NCBI RefSeq assembly: GCF_901875305.1
Contig: NZ_CABFLY010000001.1
Span: 1 to 64,000 of the forward strand
DNA: 64,000 bases
Direction of reading: 5' to 3'
Source: Rothia mucilaginosa
GTDB taxonomy: Bacteria; Actinomycetota; Actinomycetes; Actinomycetales; Micrococcaceae
The position numbers were made by a program, and so were the translations under genes. Below, piece by piece: positions 1 to 8,631 of this stretch. The notes beneath the pieces are model-generated. The model made no database searches and was not told the DNA's origin. It worked only from the letters and a program-made list of their open reading frames with translations. The first letter of the stretch is position 1, and every line of letters begins with the position of its first letter.

Positions 1-353
1 GGTTCACCGGGGTGGCGGTTTTGGGTCTTGCGGGCGTGCATTGTAGCACCGATTTCATCGGTTATTGATTGGTAGTTGTTATTAAACCAATTGACCCAGT
101 TTTGGTAGTCGTTTGAAAGGGCCTGGGGATTGTTCGAACTATCACTGGGGACCTTGGAATTATCCTCTTTATTTGTAATGGCTGAATCGCCATCGCGTTC
201 TGCTGGCTTATTTTTATGGGTTTGAGATGTCTTATAACAGTGCCCATTAGAATTTGAATTTGTACATTCTTCACTGTATGCATTTTGGATACTTAGAAGG
301 GATATTGACAGAATGGATGCAAATAATATGCGCATGCACTTAGAGTTAATCAT
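1..353 (-). CDS. Small secreted protein of unknown function, 3' end outside window
   Basis: An open frame runs from an ATG at 351-353 leftward off the window edge; 117 residues are visible without a stop. Residues 1-28 form a signal peptide (basic start with Lys5 and Arg8, hydrophobic ILFASILSISLLSI core, likely cleavage after NAYS or NAYA-like site), followed by a polar stretch rich in Asn, Ser and Lys with two Cys, then an NDYQNWVNWFNNNYQSI aromatic/Asn segment. An AAGGA ribosome-binding site lies about 11 nt upstream, inside the end of the preceding lipoprotein gene, and only 3 nt separate the two genes, so they are one operon. The first 250 bp are clearly AT-richer than the neighbourhood, which suggests recent acquisition or low expression. 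I do not recognise a family. Confidence 0.6.
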   Translation of the reverse strand, partial: MINSKCMRILFASILSISLLSIQNAYSEECTNSNSNGHCYKTSQTHKNKPAERDGDSAITNKEDNSKVPSDSSNNPQALSNDYQNWVNWFNNNYQSITDEIGATMHARKTQNRHPGE

Positions 354-356
354 GGT

Positions 357-1082
357 TTATGCATCCTTAAAATTATTTTCTGTTCCGCTTCCGATAATTT
401 TCCAATATCCTTCGGTATATTTAAAAAAGTAGTTGAAGAGATCATCATTTTTATCTGTATTTGCTCGCTTGGTAATTTCTCCATCGGAGTCGATATACAT
501 AACGGTGCTCCAGAATCGGCGGAACTTCATGCGGTAGATTTTCTGTTTTTCGTCATAAATTAGGTCGCCCTCAACTTGGTAGGAATCCAGACCGTCCACA
601 ACCCAACCACCACGCTTGTAGAGATCTTCAATATATTCATAAAATGGATATTCTTTAGAAGTTTTTTCAACATACTGGATGACTGGCGCACAATTTCCCG
701 TTTGAATAGCGTAGTTATGGGCATTCAGCCAGTCTTCCATCATGCGGCTGAGGCCTTCTTCGGTCTCGGGGTACTGGGCGGGTTCGTTACGAGGTTTGGG
801 GACATTCTGTGCAGGGCCATACGCGTCAGCCTTACGGTACTCGCCGTCGGGGGCTTTGGAACCGCCAGAGTAGCCGCGGGTAATGACCGGGCTCGGAGTA
901 GCACTCGCTGAAGGCGACTCAGATGCCGCGGCAGAAGCCGCCGCTGTCTCGCTCGGCGCCGCGGTTGCGGTGGCTGCCGCCTCGTTATTTGCCTGCTGGC
1001 CGCAGGCGGTAAGCAGGGCCCCCAGGCCCACAAGCGCGCCGCTGCCCAGCAGGGTACGGCGATTAAAGATGGTCGAATCCAT
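357..1082 (-). CDS. Lipoprotein, DUF6318-like
   Basis: 241 aa. The N-terminus has a twin-arginine-like RRTLLGSGALVGLGALL segment ending in the lipobox LTAC, so the protein is predicted to be exported and lipid-anchored at about Cys27. A 40-residue Ala/Ser/Thr/Pro linker follows, then a globular domain opening with a GPAQNVPKP motif, followed by EEGLSRMMEDWLNAHNYAIQTG and a beta-rich C-terminal half. The VPKP motif followed by an aromatic helix resembles the actinobacterial DUF6318 lipoproteins, which occur in several copies in Rothia; this is from memory. RBS AGGAG lies 10 nt before the ATG. The next gene starts 3 nt after its stop. Function unknown; a cell-envelope role is inference from the lipobox only. 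Confidence 0.8.
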   Translation of the reverse strand: MDSTIFNRRTLLGSGALVGLGALLTACGQQANNEAAATATAAPSETAAASAAASESPSASATPSPVITRGYSGGSKAPDGEYRKADAYGPAQNVPKPRNEPAQYPETEEGLSRMMEDWLNAHNYAIQTGNCAPVIQYVEKTSKEYPFYEYIEDLYKRGGWVVDGLDSYQVEGDLIYDEKQKIYRMKFRRFWSTVMYIDSDGEITKRANTDKNDDLFNYFFKYTEGYWKIIGSGTENNFKDA

Positions 1083-1380
1083 AGAAGATACGCTCCTATC
1101 GTCGGTGATGGTGTGTTGTATATGTGCCTGTCGGGCTGGTTTTCACAGGTCAAACTGAGTACCGGAAGGTAAACAGCCCTGTCGTGTGTCTAATAGGCGC
1201 ATCAATGCGCTATAGAACACTACGATGTCCACCATACCGTATATTTGCCATCGTTTGCATTCTTTTGGTTGTTGTGGTGATGAATCATTACTATTCGGAT
1301 ATTTAATTGCTTTATGCATCAAATATCTTTGTGGGGTTTTTGCGCCAAGCTAGCCGACAGGATAGTGTCTTCATCTAAAA

Positions 1381-1422
1381 AGCAGGCGGCCCCGAATGTT
1401 CAAACATCCGGGGCCGCCTGCT
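1381..1422 (-). terminator. Rho-independent terminator after the PLD-helicase gene
   Basis: Inverted repeat 1381-1400 / 1403-1422, 20-bp arms with one mismatch, and on the minus strand it is followed by a T-run (1371-1380 complement). It sits 16 bp past the helicase stop. The rest of the 1083-1437 gap should hold the lipoprotein promoter; I see no convincing -35/-10 pair and no other gene. Confidence 0.85.
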
Positions 1423-1437
1423 GCGGTTATATAGAGC

Positions 1438-4400
1438 CTACGAGGCAATCTTCGCGATCTGGAACATGGACGCCGGCATCGGACGGTCCAGCGCCCAGCG
1501 AATATGCATCGGCTTGGAGCCCTCGTGAGAAATGTATTTCACGGTGCCCAGGCACATGTAGGGGCTGGTACCTAGGCTGTCATTCTTAACATGGCGAACG
1601 AAAAGAACGATGCGGCGCCCCAGCTCTTCATGGTGTTGGAGGACCTGTCCTATATCAGTATTAGCAGAGGTCTTGTTATCCGAGTCCCATGCGAATTCAG
1701 ACCTGCTGATGGCATAGTCCTTGTACATGGTAGACGGGGAGAAGTGTGTTTCTGATTTGTCCAGGGTCACCAGTAGCGCGGTGGTATTCGTCGGGTCGAA
1801 GGGTACAACACCGTTGACCACGCCGCCGGGTACCTTGAAGTTCTCCTCTTGACCCGCCAACCCGGCAAACAACTCCTCACGAGAGTAGTAGGCGTGAGTG
1901 CGCAGGGGAATATCTTCGCCCTCAAAAAGTGGCAGGGTGGAGTTGGCGTCCAGCATGGCGTTGCGTTGCCAGATGCTCTCCAGCTCTTGCAGTATTCCGC
2001 GGTTCTTACGCAGGGTTGCCAGACCTTCGTCGAGGCTGAACCTTTCGGCTGAGCCTACCCACTCAGCATTCGGCCAGATGGAGAACAGAAGCATCCATGC
2101 GTAGCGGCGCTGCTCGTCGCTCATATCCTGCTCCAGGATGTCCGTGTTCAGTAGCTCCAGGTAGGCATTGATACGGAAGCTGTCGTTCACGTGTCTGAGC
2201 GCCTTGACGCGCCTATTCACTTCGAGAGAAATATTGTTCTGGAAAGGAACTACCAGGTCGGGGTACAGCCCAGTTGCAGCCTGGAGGCTGGTCCAGGTCG
2301 TTGCGACAGGCTTAGTGACACCGGGCAGGGGCACCTTGCTGCTACGGCCGTAAATCTGCGGCAATCCCAGTCCGTAGTGGTTGATGAAGTCAATGACGGT
2401 GGGACGAATATTGGGTTCCGCAGAATCTTGCCGCATATTTTCCAGGTAGCCCTTGACGGTGCTGATGAGGGCGTTCTTATTCATACGCAGGGACTCGCGA
2501 ATCTTCTGGATGACCTGCTCCTGAGTCATCTCGTCTAGATGGAAGTGACAGCCAGCCGGTAGTTCGGGGCTCTCAATGTCCTGTTCGGTCAGGGCGCCCT
2601 GCCGCGCAAAGGCGCGGTACTTGCTGTGAATCATGAAGTTCTTGTTCTGATGTCCCACAAAGTCGAGGACCGTCAGAACAGACTTCAACGGCGCACGGCG
2701 CAGGCCGCGGCCCAGCTGTTGCAGGAAGAGGGTGAGCGACTGGGTGGGGCGCAACATCAGGAGCGTGTCGATGTTCGGAATATCGACGCCCTCGTTGAAC
2801 AGGTCCACGGTGAAGATGGTCGTCAGCTCGTGGTTGTCATCCGCAAGATTCCCCATAACCTCGGCACGACGCTCGGCGGAATCCGTACCCACCAAGCAGG
2901 CTGCCGGGATTCCTATTTCGTTGAACTTCTGAGCCATGTATTCGGCGTGTTTCACGCTCACGCAGAATCCGAGCGCTTTCATGCGCAGGGGGTTGTCGAC
3001 CTTCTTGCGTAGCTCCTCCACAATGATGCGCAGGCGGCGTTCAGCATCCTTATGGTCGGTGTACCGCTTTTCCAGGTCGGTTTCGTCGTACCGGCCACCC
3101 CGAACGTTGACGCGACGCAGGTCGGTGCCGTCGGTAATACCGAAGTACTGGAAGGGTACGAGGAGGTTGTCTTCGAGTGCATCCCACAGGCGGATTGAGG
3201 TCGCCACGTAGCCGCCGAAGTACTTGTCGGCGATGTTCACTCCGTCTTCTCGCTCGGGTGTTGCGGTCAGGCCGATAAATTCGCGGGGTGCAAAGTAGTT
3301 AAAAACTTTGTCCCAGCTAGCGGCCTCAATGTGGTGACATTCATCCATGATGATGACGTCGAAATAGTCCGGCGCATAATTCTCAAGGGTAGCACCTGAC
3401 AAAGTTTGAATGGTCGCAAAAACAGCCTCGTTATATTCGGGCTTTTTGCCTCCGGTCAGAAGTTCACCGAAATTACCTTTAAGCATGACGTCGCCGAAAG
3501 TGCGGCGCGCCTGGTCGAGGATTTCTTTTCGGTGCGCAATGAAAAGCAGCTTCAGCTTTTTGCCGGACTGCTCGCAGAGGCGCCTGTAGTCGAGGGCGGA
3601 GAACACGGTTTTGCCGGTGCCGGTTGCGGCCACGGCGAGGTTACGGTGGCGGCCCTTAGAACGAGCGTTCTGCATCTCTTCGAGCATGCGCGCCTGATGC
3701 GGGAACGGGTGCACATCCAGCAGGGACGAGTCGATATCGTACTCCAGACCCTTGCTCTTGCGGCCGGTAATATCCGCCTTGGCCAGGGCAGTATCGAGCT
3801 CCTGTTTCTCCTGGTCAGTGGCGGTATAGAGGGTAAAATCACCGCTCTTCCAATAGCTCTCGAACAGGCCTTCAAACTGGCGGATCAGGCCGGGAGTAAT
3901 CGGGCTGGAGATACGCACATTCCACTCCAAGCCGTCAGTGAGCGCGGCGCTGGAGAGGTTTGAGCTGCCCACATAACCGGTGGACATGCCAGTATTGCGG
4001 TGGAACAGCCAGGCCTTCGCATGTAGGCGGGTGCTGTCACCCTGGTAACTGATTTTCACCTCCGCGCCGTACTCTTCGACGAGGCGGTCAATAGCCTTAC
4101 GGTCGGTCGCGCCCATGTAGGTGGTGGTAATAATGCGGAAAGGAATACCGCGATTTTTAATAGCTTTAAGCTGCTCACTCAAACTATTAACGCCGGACAT
4201 TTTAAGAAAAGAGCAGAGCAAATCTACACGGTCTGCACTTTCTAATTCTTTCTGAATTTCAGTGTTGAGATTTAGGTCTTTAGAAGTATTCGTCATCAGA
4301 GCAACATCGCTCAGAGGAATATCGGGGCGCGTAGTCTTTGTATTCGTGAGGGCGAGTTCGCGCATCTGAATTACGTTGCTGTCGTCATCGGTCAGCAACG

Positions 4401-4668
4401 AATCATTCTGCTCTTCGGCCTCCTGCGGTAGGAGCTCCATCATGCGGTTGATGAGTTTCACCTGGTCGGCAGGGGTTTTGAGGCTTTCGAGGGCGGGGGC
4501 TAGTTGGGTGGCGAAGAACTGGGTGAGCAGTTCGGGGATGTTGTAGTCGTCCTTTTTGAGAATTTCTTCCTGCCATTGCGCGCCTTCGGGGATAGCGCGG
4601 CCCATGAGCGATGCGCTTTTGAGGTGCTCGTACAGTCCCAGAGGGAGAGTTTCGTCAGTCGTGGTCAT
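1438..4668 (-). CDS. PLD-like nuclease / SF2 helicase fusion with DUF3427 C-terminus
   Basis: 1076 aa. Domain order: N-terminal helical part, phospholipase-D-like module around residues 150-290 (HAKAWLFHR followed by GSSNLS; the second-half Asp of a classic HKD motif is not seen), SF2 helicase from about 320 (motif I ATGTGKT, motif II MDECHH, motif III GLTATP, motif V/VI FNEGVDIP and QQLGRGLRR), and a C-terminal DUF3427-type domain with a PGGVV...ALLVTLDKSE region. The family is widespread in bacteria, sometimes next to defence or restriction genes; its substrate is not established to my knowledge. DNA cleavage coupled to translocation is inference from architecture. It is single-gene here, with its own terminator and a divergent neighbour. 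ATG start is directly supported by the conserved N-terminus, RBS weak. Confidence 0.9.
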   Translation of the reverse strand: MTTTDETLPLGLYEHLKSASLMGRAIPEGAQWQEEILKKDDYNIPELLTQFFATQLAPALESLKTPADQVKLINRMMELLPQEAEEQNDSLLTDDDSNVIQMRELALTNTKTTRPDIPLSDVALMTNTSKDLNLNTEIQKELESADRVDLLCSFLKMSGVNSLSEQLKAIKNRGIPFRIITTTYMGATDRKAIDRLVEEYGAEVKISYQGDSTRLHAKAWLFHRNTGMSTGYVGSSNLSSAALTDGLEWNVRISSPITPGLIRQFEGLFESYWKSGDFTLYTATDQEKQELDTALAKADITGRKSKGLEYDIDSSLLDVHPFPHQARMLEEMQNARSKGRHRNLAVAATGTGKTVFSALDYRRLCEQSGKKLKLLFIAHRKEILDQARRTFGDVMLKGNFGELLTGGKKPEYNEAVFATIQTLSGATLENYAPDYFDVIIMDECHHIEAASWDKVFNYFAPREFIGLTATPEREDGVNIADKYFGGYVATSIRLWDALEDNLLVPFQYFGITDGTDLRRVNVRGGRYDETDLEKRYTDHKDAERRLRIIVEELRKKVDNPLRMKALGFCVSVKHAEYMAQKFNEIGIPAACLVGTDSAERRAEVMGNLADDNHELTTIFTVDLFNEGVDIPNIDTLLMLRPTQSLTLFLQQLGRGLRRAPLKSVLTVLDFVGHQNKNFMIHSKYRAFARQGALTEQDIESPELPAGCHFHLDEMTQEQVIQKIRESLRMNKNALISTVKGYLENMRQDSAEPNIRPTVIDFINHYGLGLPQIYGRSSKVPLPGVTKPVATTWTSLQAATGLYPDLVVPFQNNISLEVNRRVKALRHVNDSFRINAYLELLNTDILEQDMSDEQRRYAWMLLFSIWPNAEWVGSAERFSLDEGLATLRKNRGILQELESIWQRNAMLDANSTLPLFEGEDIPLRTHAYYSREELFAGLAGQEENFKVPGGVVNGVVPFDPTNTTALLVTLDKSETHFSPSTMYKDYAISRSEFAWDSDNKTSANTDIGQVLQHHEELGRRIVLFVRHVKNDSLGTSPYMCLGTVKYISHEGSKPMHIRWALDRPMPASMFQIAKIAS

Positions 4669-4744
4669 AGCAGCAGCCTAGCAGCCCGGGCGGTTTGCCG
4701 CTGCTTGGGTGGTCACCGGCTCAGGGGTGAAGGCGGTGAAAGTC

Positions 4745-4754
4745 TGTAATTACA
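4745..4754. promoter_or_regulatory. Palindrome TGTAATTACA, copy 1
   Basis: Perfect 10-bp palindrome followed by AAAAA in the 4669-4995 divergent intergenic region; an identical copy with the same A-run lies at 5464-5473, on the other side of the small membrane-protein gene. Could be a regulator half-site pair or chance in AT-rich spacers. Confidence 0.25.
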
Positions 4755-4778
4755 AAAATTCTCTGCCCGTCTTCTCCG

Positions 4779-4845
4779 CGAGAAGCCACATGTGTTTCGA
4801 GAAGCCACGTAACATGTTGCTTTTCGAAACACATGTGGCTTCTCG
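4779..4845. repeat. Perfect 22-bp inverted repeat with 23-nt loop
   Basis: Left arm 4779-4800 and right arm 4824-4845 are exact complements; the loop contains a second, partial copy of the left arm (GAGAAGCCACGTAACATGTT) and an AACATGTT palindrome. No T-run follows on either strand. It lies between the divergent starts of the helicase gene (4668) and the small membrane-protein gene (4996), so terminator use is unlikely; a regulatory structure or a miniature mobile-element remnant are the alternatives. Confidence 0.7.
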
Positions 4846-4995
4846 GCGCATAAAAACAGTGCACCAAGCACCCCGCCCCGCGCACACAACACACCAGCCC
4901 AAATGCTATTGATTCGCATCACACGCCGGCGTTCTTAGGTGTCCTTGGGGGCAACACTCAGACAGAAGCCCGCCCTCCACCTCGAAAGGGGCCGC

Positions 4996-5436
4996 ATGAA
5001 AACCTTCTGGACCAACCTCCCCCTCACCATCCGTGCGGCAGTCATCTTCTGCTACGCCTACGCCGTGGTGCGCATCCTCAACCTCTTCGCTGAGGCAGGC
5101 ACCGCACCGCTGACCCCGCGCACGCTCCTCGACGGTGCCCTCACCGCCGCGGTCGTTCTCGGCGCTCTCGCCCTGTACCTGGGTAACGCGCTAAGTGCCG
5201 CTCTGCGCGCCCGGCGAGAAGGCTACGAGCCCCGCCCGGTCGGTATCATCGTCGCCTACGCGCTCTTCGTGGCGGCGTGTGCCTACCTTGTCTGCCGCCT
5301 CATCGCTTACACCGTGGAGGCGGGGCTCACCTGGCTCTTCCCGCCCGCCCTCGGCCCGGTTCTGACCGCCGTGGGCATGGCTGTTCTTGGCGTGATTAAC
5401 TATGTGCGCCTCGACCGCCGTACCCGCAAGGTCTAA
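4996..5436 (+). CDS. Small integral membrane protein of unknown function
   Basis: 146 aa from ATG 4996, which follows a GAAAGG ribosome-binding site by 5 nt; an upstream in-frame ATG at 4939 lacks one. Four hydrophobic segments are visible: LTIRAAVIFCYAYAVVRILNL, LLDGALTAAVVLGALALYLG, VGIIVAYALFVAACAYLVCRL and LGPVLTAVGMAVLGVINYV, separated by basic loops (RARREGYEPR), and the C-terminus is basic. No family recognised. It stands alone between the helicase and pta, flanked by the palindrome TGTAATTACA on both sides. Confidence 0.7.
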   Translation: MKTFWTNLPLTIRAAVIFCYAYAVVRILNLFAEAGTAPLTPRTLLDGALTAAVVLGALALYLGNALSAALRARREGYEPRPVGIIVAYALFVAACAYLVCRLIAYTVEAGLTWLFPPALGPVLTAVGMAVLGVINYVRLDRRTRKV

Positions 5437-5475
5437 CCGGGGAGTTGCACCAAAAGAAATCCCTGTAATTACAAA

Positions 5476-5536
5476 AAATCTCCCGCACCGGGTGGAGCAC
5501 ACCTCCAAGGCATGCCCCGCCCAGTGCGGGAGATTT
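5476..5536 (-). terminator. Terminator hairpin after pta
   Basis: 13-bp perfect arms 5476-5488 and 5524-5536 enclosing a long structured loop; read on the minus strand the stem is followed by a six-T run and then the second TGTAATTACA copy (5464-5473). It lies between the convergent ends of the small membrane-protein gene and pta. Confidence 0.75.
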
Positions 5537-5585
5537 CTATGTCAACGGAACGCCGCAGCCTTCACGCTACAGCGCCGCGTGCACC

Positions 5586-7676
5586 TTACAGGCTCTGCGC
5601 CTGAATTGCGGTAATCGCAACGGTGTTGATGATGTCCTCAACGGTGGTACCGCGGGACAGGTCGTTCACGGGCTTACGCAGACCCTGCAGAACCGGGCCC
5701 ACAGCGGCAGCACCCGAAGACTGCTGAACAGCCTTGTAGGTGTTGTTACCGGTGTTCAGGTCGGGGAAGACGAACACGGTAGCCTGACCAGCAACCTCGC
5801 TGCCGGGCAGCTTGGTCGACGCAATGGACATGTTCGAAGCAGCGTCGTACTGGATCGGGCCCTCGACCGCGAAGTCGGGGTTCGAAGCGCGCACGATCTC
5901 GGTTGCCTCACGCACAACGTCCACGTCTGCGCCAGCGCCGGAGGTGCCGGTCGAGTAGGACAGCATAGCAACCTTCGGCTCCACACCGAACTGGCGTGCA
6001 GTCTCCGCGGATGCCTTCGCAATGTCGGCCAGCTGCTCTGCGTTCGGGTTCGGGTTCACTGCGCAGTCGCCGTAGACCAGAACGCGGTCTTCCATCAGCA
6101 TCAGGAAGACGGAGGAGACGATCTTGGTGCCGGGGCGGGTCTTGATGAACTCGAGCGAGGGGCGGATGGTGTTCGCGGTGGTGTTCACAGCACCGGAAAC
6201 CATGCCGTCGGCGATGCCCTTGTAAACCAGCATGGTGCCGAAGTACGAGGGGTCGGTCATGCGCTCGCGAGCAGCCTCAATGGTGACGCCCTTGTGTGCA
6301 CGCAGCTCAGCGTAGGTTGCTGCGAAGTCCTCGGAGTACTCGTTGTTCTCGATGTCGATGATGCGGATCGAGCTGGGCAGCTCAATACCCTCAGCCTGGC
6401 AAATCTCTGCAATCTTGGCGGGGTTACCGAGCAGAATCAGGTCGCAGAAGTCGCGGCGAGCAATAATCTCGGCGGCACGCAGAATACGCACGTCGTAACC
6501 CTCGGGCAGAACCACGGAGCGGCGGTTTGCGCGTGCGGTCTCGATGAGGTTGTGCAGGAAGCGCAGCGGGGTCATGGAAGCCGGGCGCTCGATGGACAGG
6601 CGGGACAGCAGCTCGTCCTTGTTGACGTGTTCGTCCCAGCCACCCAGGGCGGCGGCCAGCTTGCGCTGGTGACCGCTCTCGAGGGAGCCGTGCACGCGGG
6701 AGACGGCGCGTGCGGACTTGAAGGTGTCGTGCTCGGTGGACAGCACCGGGAAGGGTGCGTTCTTGATGAGCTCGCCCACGGCGGTGTGCTGGCCGGATAC
6801 GTCGTCCAGGCCGCCGGTGAGCAGCACGCCCGAGGGAGCGGGGAAGGACGGTGCCAGTGCGGAGGCCAGGGTTGCGGCCACGATGTCTGCACGGTCGCCG
6901 GGGACAATCACGAAGTCGCCGTCGACGAACTGGCCCAGGAAGTTGGAGACGGTCATGGCGGCGACCTTGATGCCGTGAATATCGCGGCTGAGGTCCCCAG
7001 CCTTCACGCCGGCGGTGTCGAGCTTGAGGGCCTCGGCCACCTCACCGACGGTCGGAGCGGTCAGCTCGGAAATCTCGGGCAGCACGTAGACGGGCAGGTT
7101 TGCCTCGCCGCGCTTGACGGACTTCTCGATGTCCTCGCGCAGGGTGGGCTCTGCACGGTTGACGATGACGGCGAGCAGGTCAGCCTTGGATGCGGTCAGC
7201 TCGGTGCGGGCCACGTCAACGGCAGTGACTGCCTCTTCGACGGTGGCTTCCTGCGCACCGACGATAGCGACGACGGGCAGGCCCAGGTCGCGTGCAATCT
7301 GGACGTTCAGGTCGAATTCGACTGCGAGTGCGTTGGCGGGCAGGTAGACGCCGTCAACAATCACGACGTCGCTGTTGGCTGCGACCTTCTCGTAGGCGGA
7401 TACCGCGCGGGAGGAAATCTCTTCGGTGTCGCCCTCAGCGATGAGTGCGAGTGCGTCGTTCATGGAGACGGCGCCGCCGACCTGCTCCTCGGAGAGGTTG
7501 AAGTGCTCGCGAATCAGGCGTGCTACGGGGTCGTCAGCGATGGTTGCGCCGTCGAAGACGGGGCGGAAGAAGCCGACGCGGTCCGCGCGCTTAATCAGGG
7601 AGTCTGCCAGGCCCAGGGCAATCAGGGACTTGCCCGAGTTCGGGGACGTAGCGGAGAGGTAAAGACCGGTGGTCAT
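5586..7676 (-). CDS. pta: Phosphate acetyltransferase
   Basis: 696 aa, the long form of Pta. It interconverts acetyl-CoA plus phosphate with acetyl phosphate plus CoA; acetate kinase (ackA, 20693-21829 here) completes the acetate overflow pathway, although the two genes are not adjacent in this genome. The N-terminal part starts with a P-loop-like GLYLSATSPNSGKSLIALG (dethiobiotin-synthetase fold), followed by a DRTGG-like middle domain around residues 210-320, and the catalytic PTA_PTB domain from about residue 365 (ANRRSVVLPEG, SYFGTMLVYKGIADGMVSGA, FPDLNTGNNTYKAVQQSSGA). RBS AAGGAAAG precedes the ATG by about 9 nt. Full length, cytosolic. Confidence 0.97.
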   Translation of the reverse strand: MTTGLYLSATSPNSGKSLIALGLADSLIKRADRVGFFRPVFDGATIADDPVARLIREHFNLSEEQVGGAVSMNDALALIAEGDTEEISSRAVSAYEKVAANSDVVIVDGVYLPANALAVEFDLNVQIARDLGLPVVAIVGAQEATVEEAVTAVDVARTELTASKADLLAVIVNRAEPTLREDIEKSVKRGEANLPVYVLPEISELTAPTVGEVAEALKLDTAGVKAGDLSRDIHGIKVAAMTVSNFLGQFVDGDFVIVPGDRADIVAATLASALAPSFPAPSGVLLTGGLDDVSGQHTAVGELIKNAPFPVLSTEHDTFKSARAVSRVHGSLESGHQRKLAAALGGWDEHVNKDELLSRLSIERPASMTPLRFLHNLIETARANRRSVVLPEGYDVRILRAAEIIARRDFCDLILLGNPAKIAEICQAEGIELPSSIRIIDIENNEYSEDFAATYAELRAHKGVTIEAARERMTDPSYFGTMLVYKGIADGMVSGAVNTTANTIRPSLEFIKTRPGTKIVSSVFLMLMEDRVLVYGDCAVNPNPNAEQLADIAKASAETARQFGVEPKVAMLSYSTGTSGAGADVDVVREATEIVRASNPDFAVEGPIQYDAASNMSIASTKLPGSEVAGQATVFVFPDLNTGNNTYKAVQQSSGAAAVGPVLQGLRKPVNDLSRGTTVEDIINTVAITAIQAQSL

Positions 7677-7915
7677 ATTCTACTTTCCTTCGGTGGGGTG
7701 GCGTTCGGCGCCGGTACCGCGCGTGCGCAGGGGTTCCCTGTGTCTGTGCGGTGTGCGTCGAGCGTAGGTCACTTTCTATGTTAAGACTTTGCGGGTGTGG
7801 CGCCTAACAGCGTTCAGGGTGCGATGTGTCGCACGGCGTCCCGGGCGGGGCCGCCGCGTGCCTCGCGGTGCCCGCAGCTGCTGGACTAGCCGTCTGGCCC
7901 GCCCGTTTATGGGTT

Positions 7916-8539
7916 TTACGGGTTGAGGATGCGCGCGTACCGCACGCTGTGGCCGGGCGCCCAGATGCCGCGTGCCGCGAATTCGATGCTGTTGCGCTGG
8001 TAGCCGAGACACTCGTAGAAGGAGATTGCTCGTTCGTTTTCAGCCATGACCCACAGGTAGGAGTTTTCGTCCGGGTAGATGACGGACTCGTAGAGTGCCT
8101 GACCGAGCCCGGTGCCGTGCGTGTGGTTGAGCGTGTACAGGTGCGTGAGCTTACGGATACCCGCGGGCAGTTCGGGGAGGTTGTCGGCGCGTTCGAGTTC
8201 CCAGTCGGAGAACTCGCAGAGTGAGAGCGCCAGGCCGACCGGCTTATCCCAGTCGATGTGTGCGCCGATGGAGCAGGAGAGCCCGCCGTCGGGGGTCCAG
8301 CCGGGTACATCGTAGGCGAAGAAGCCTCGCACGGTGGGGGAGGAAAGGTGGCGGTGGAAGTCTTCGAGGTAGTCACCACGTTCGATGCGGTGGCGGGCGG
8401 TGAAGCTTTCCCCGAGAGCGTCGAAGTACAGCGGATCGTAGGTTTGCTCCATGCAGTCCAGCTGCAGGTTCACGTATTTTTCGGCGTCGGTCGGTTCAAT
8501 CGGTGCGAGCACGTAGCGGCCCTGACATACAAATCCCAT
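7916..8539 (-). CDS. GNAT-family N-acetyltransferase
   Basis: 207 aa. The C-terminal half carries the acetyl-CoA-binding GNAT pattern: a beta strand KLTHLYTLNHTHGTGLGQALYESVI, where HGTGLG is the pyrophosphate-binding loop (usually Q/RxxGxG/A), then SYLWVMAENERAISFYECLGYQ, the typical N-x-x-A-x-x-F-Y-x-x-x-G-F/Y helix and end strand. The substrate is unknown. The gene is in the same direction as pta and 239 bp downstream of the pta start; the gap between holds a weak hairpin (7819-7834) and no gene. It is divergent from the spermidine-synthase-like gene. Confidence 0.85.
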   Translation of the reverse strand: MGFVCQGRYVLAPIEPTDAEKYVNLQLDCMEQTYDPLYFDALGESFTARHRIERGDYLEDFHRHLSSPTVRGFFAYDVPGWTPDGGLSCSIGAHIDWDKPVGLALSLCEFSDWELERADNLPELPAGIRKLTHLYTLNHTHGTGLGQALYESVIYPDENSYLWVMAENERAISFYECLGYQRNSIEFAARGIWAPGHSVRYARILNP

Positions 8540-8631
8540 GGGTTCCAGTCTACTCAGCCGGCCCCTGTGGAGGCGGTTTGCCGCGGGTGCGTACGCTAGG
8601 GGCGTGTGGGCTGTCGGCTAGGCTAGAGGGT

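Noticed and set aside
6294..7784. Long open frame (496 codons) antisense to pta
   Set aside because: Gly/Val/Leu/Gln-rich composition without domains; it mirrors the codon bias of pta on the other strand.
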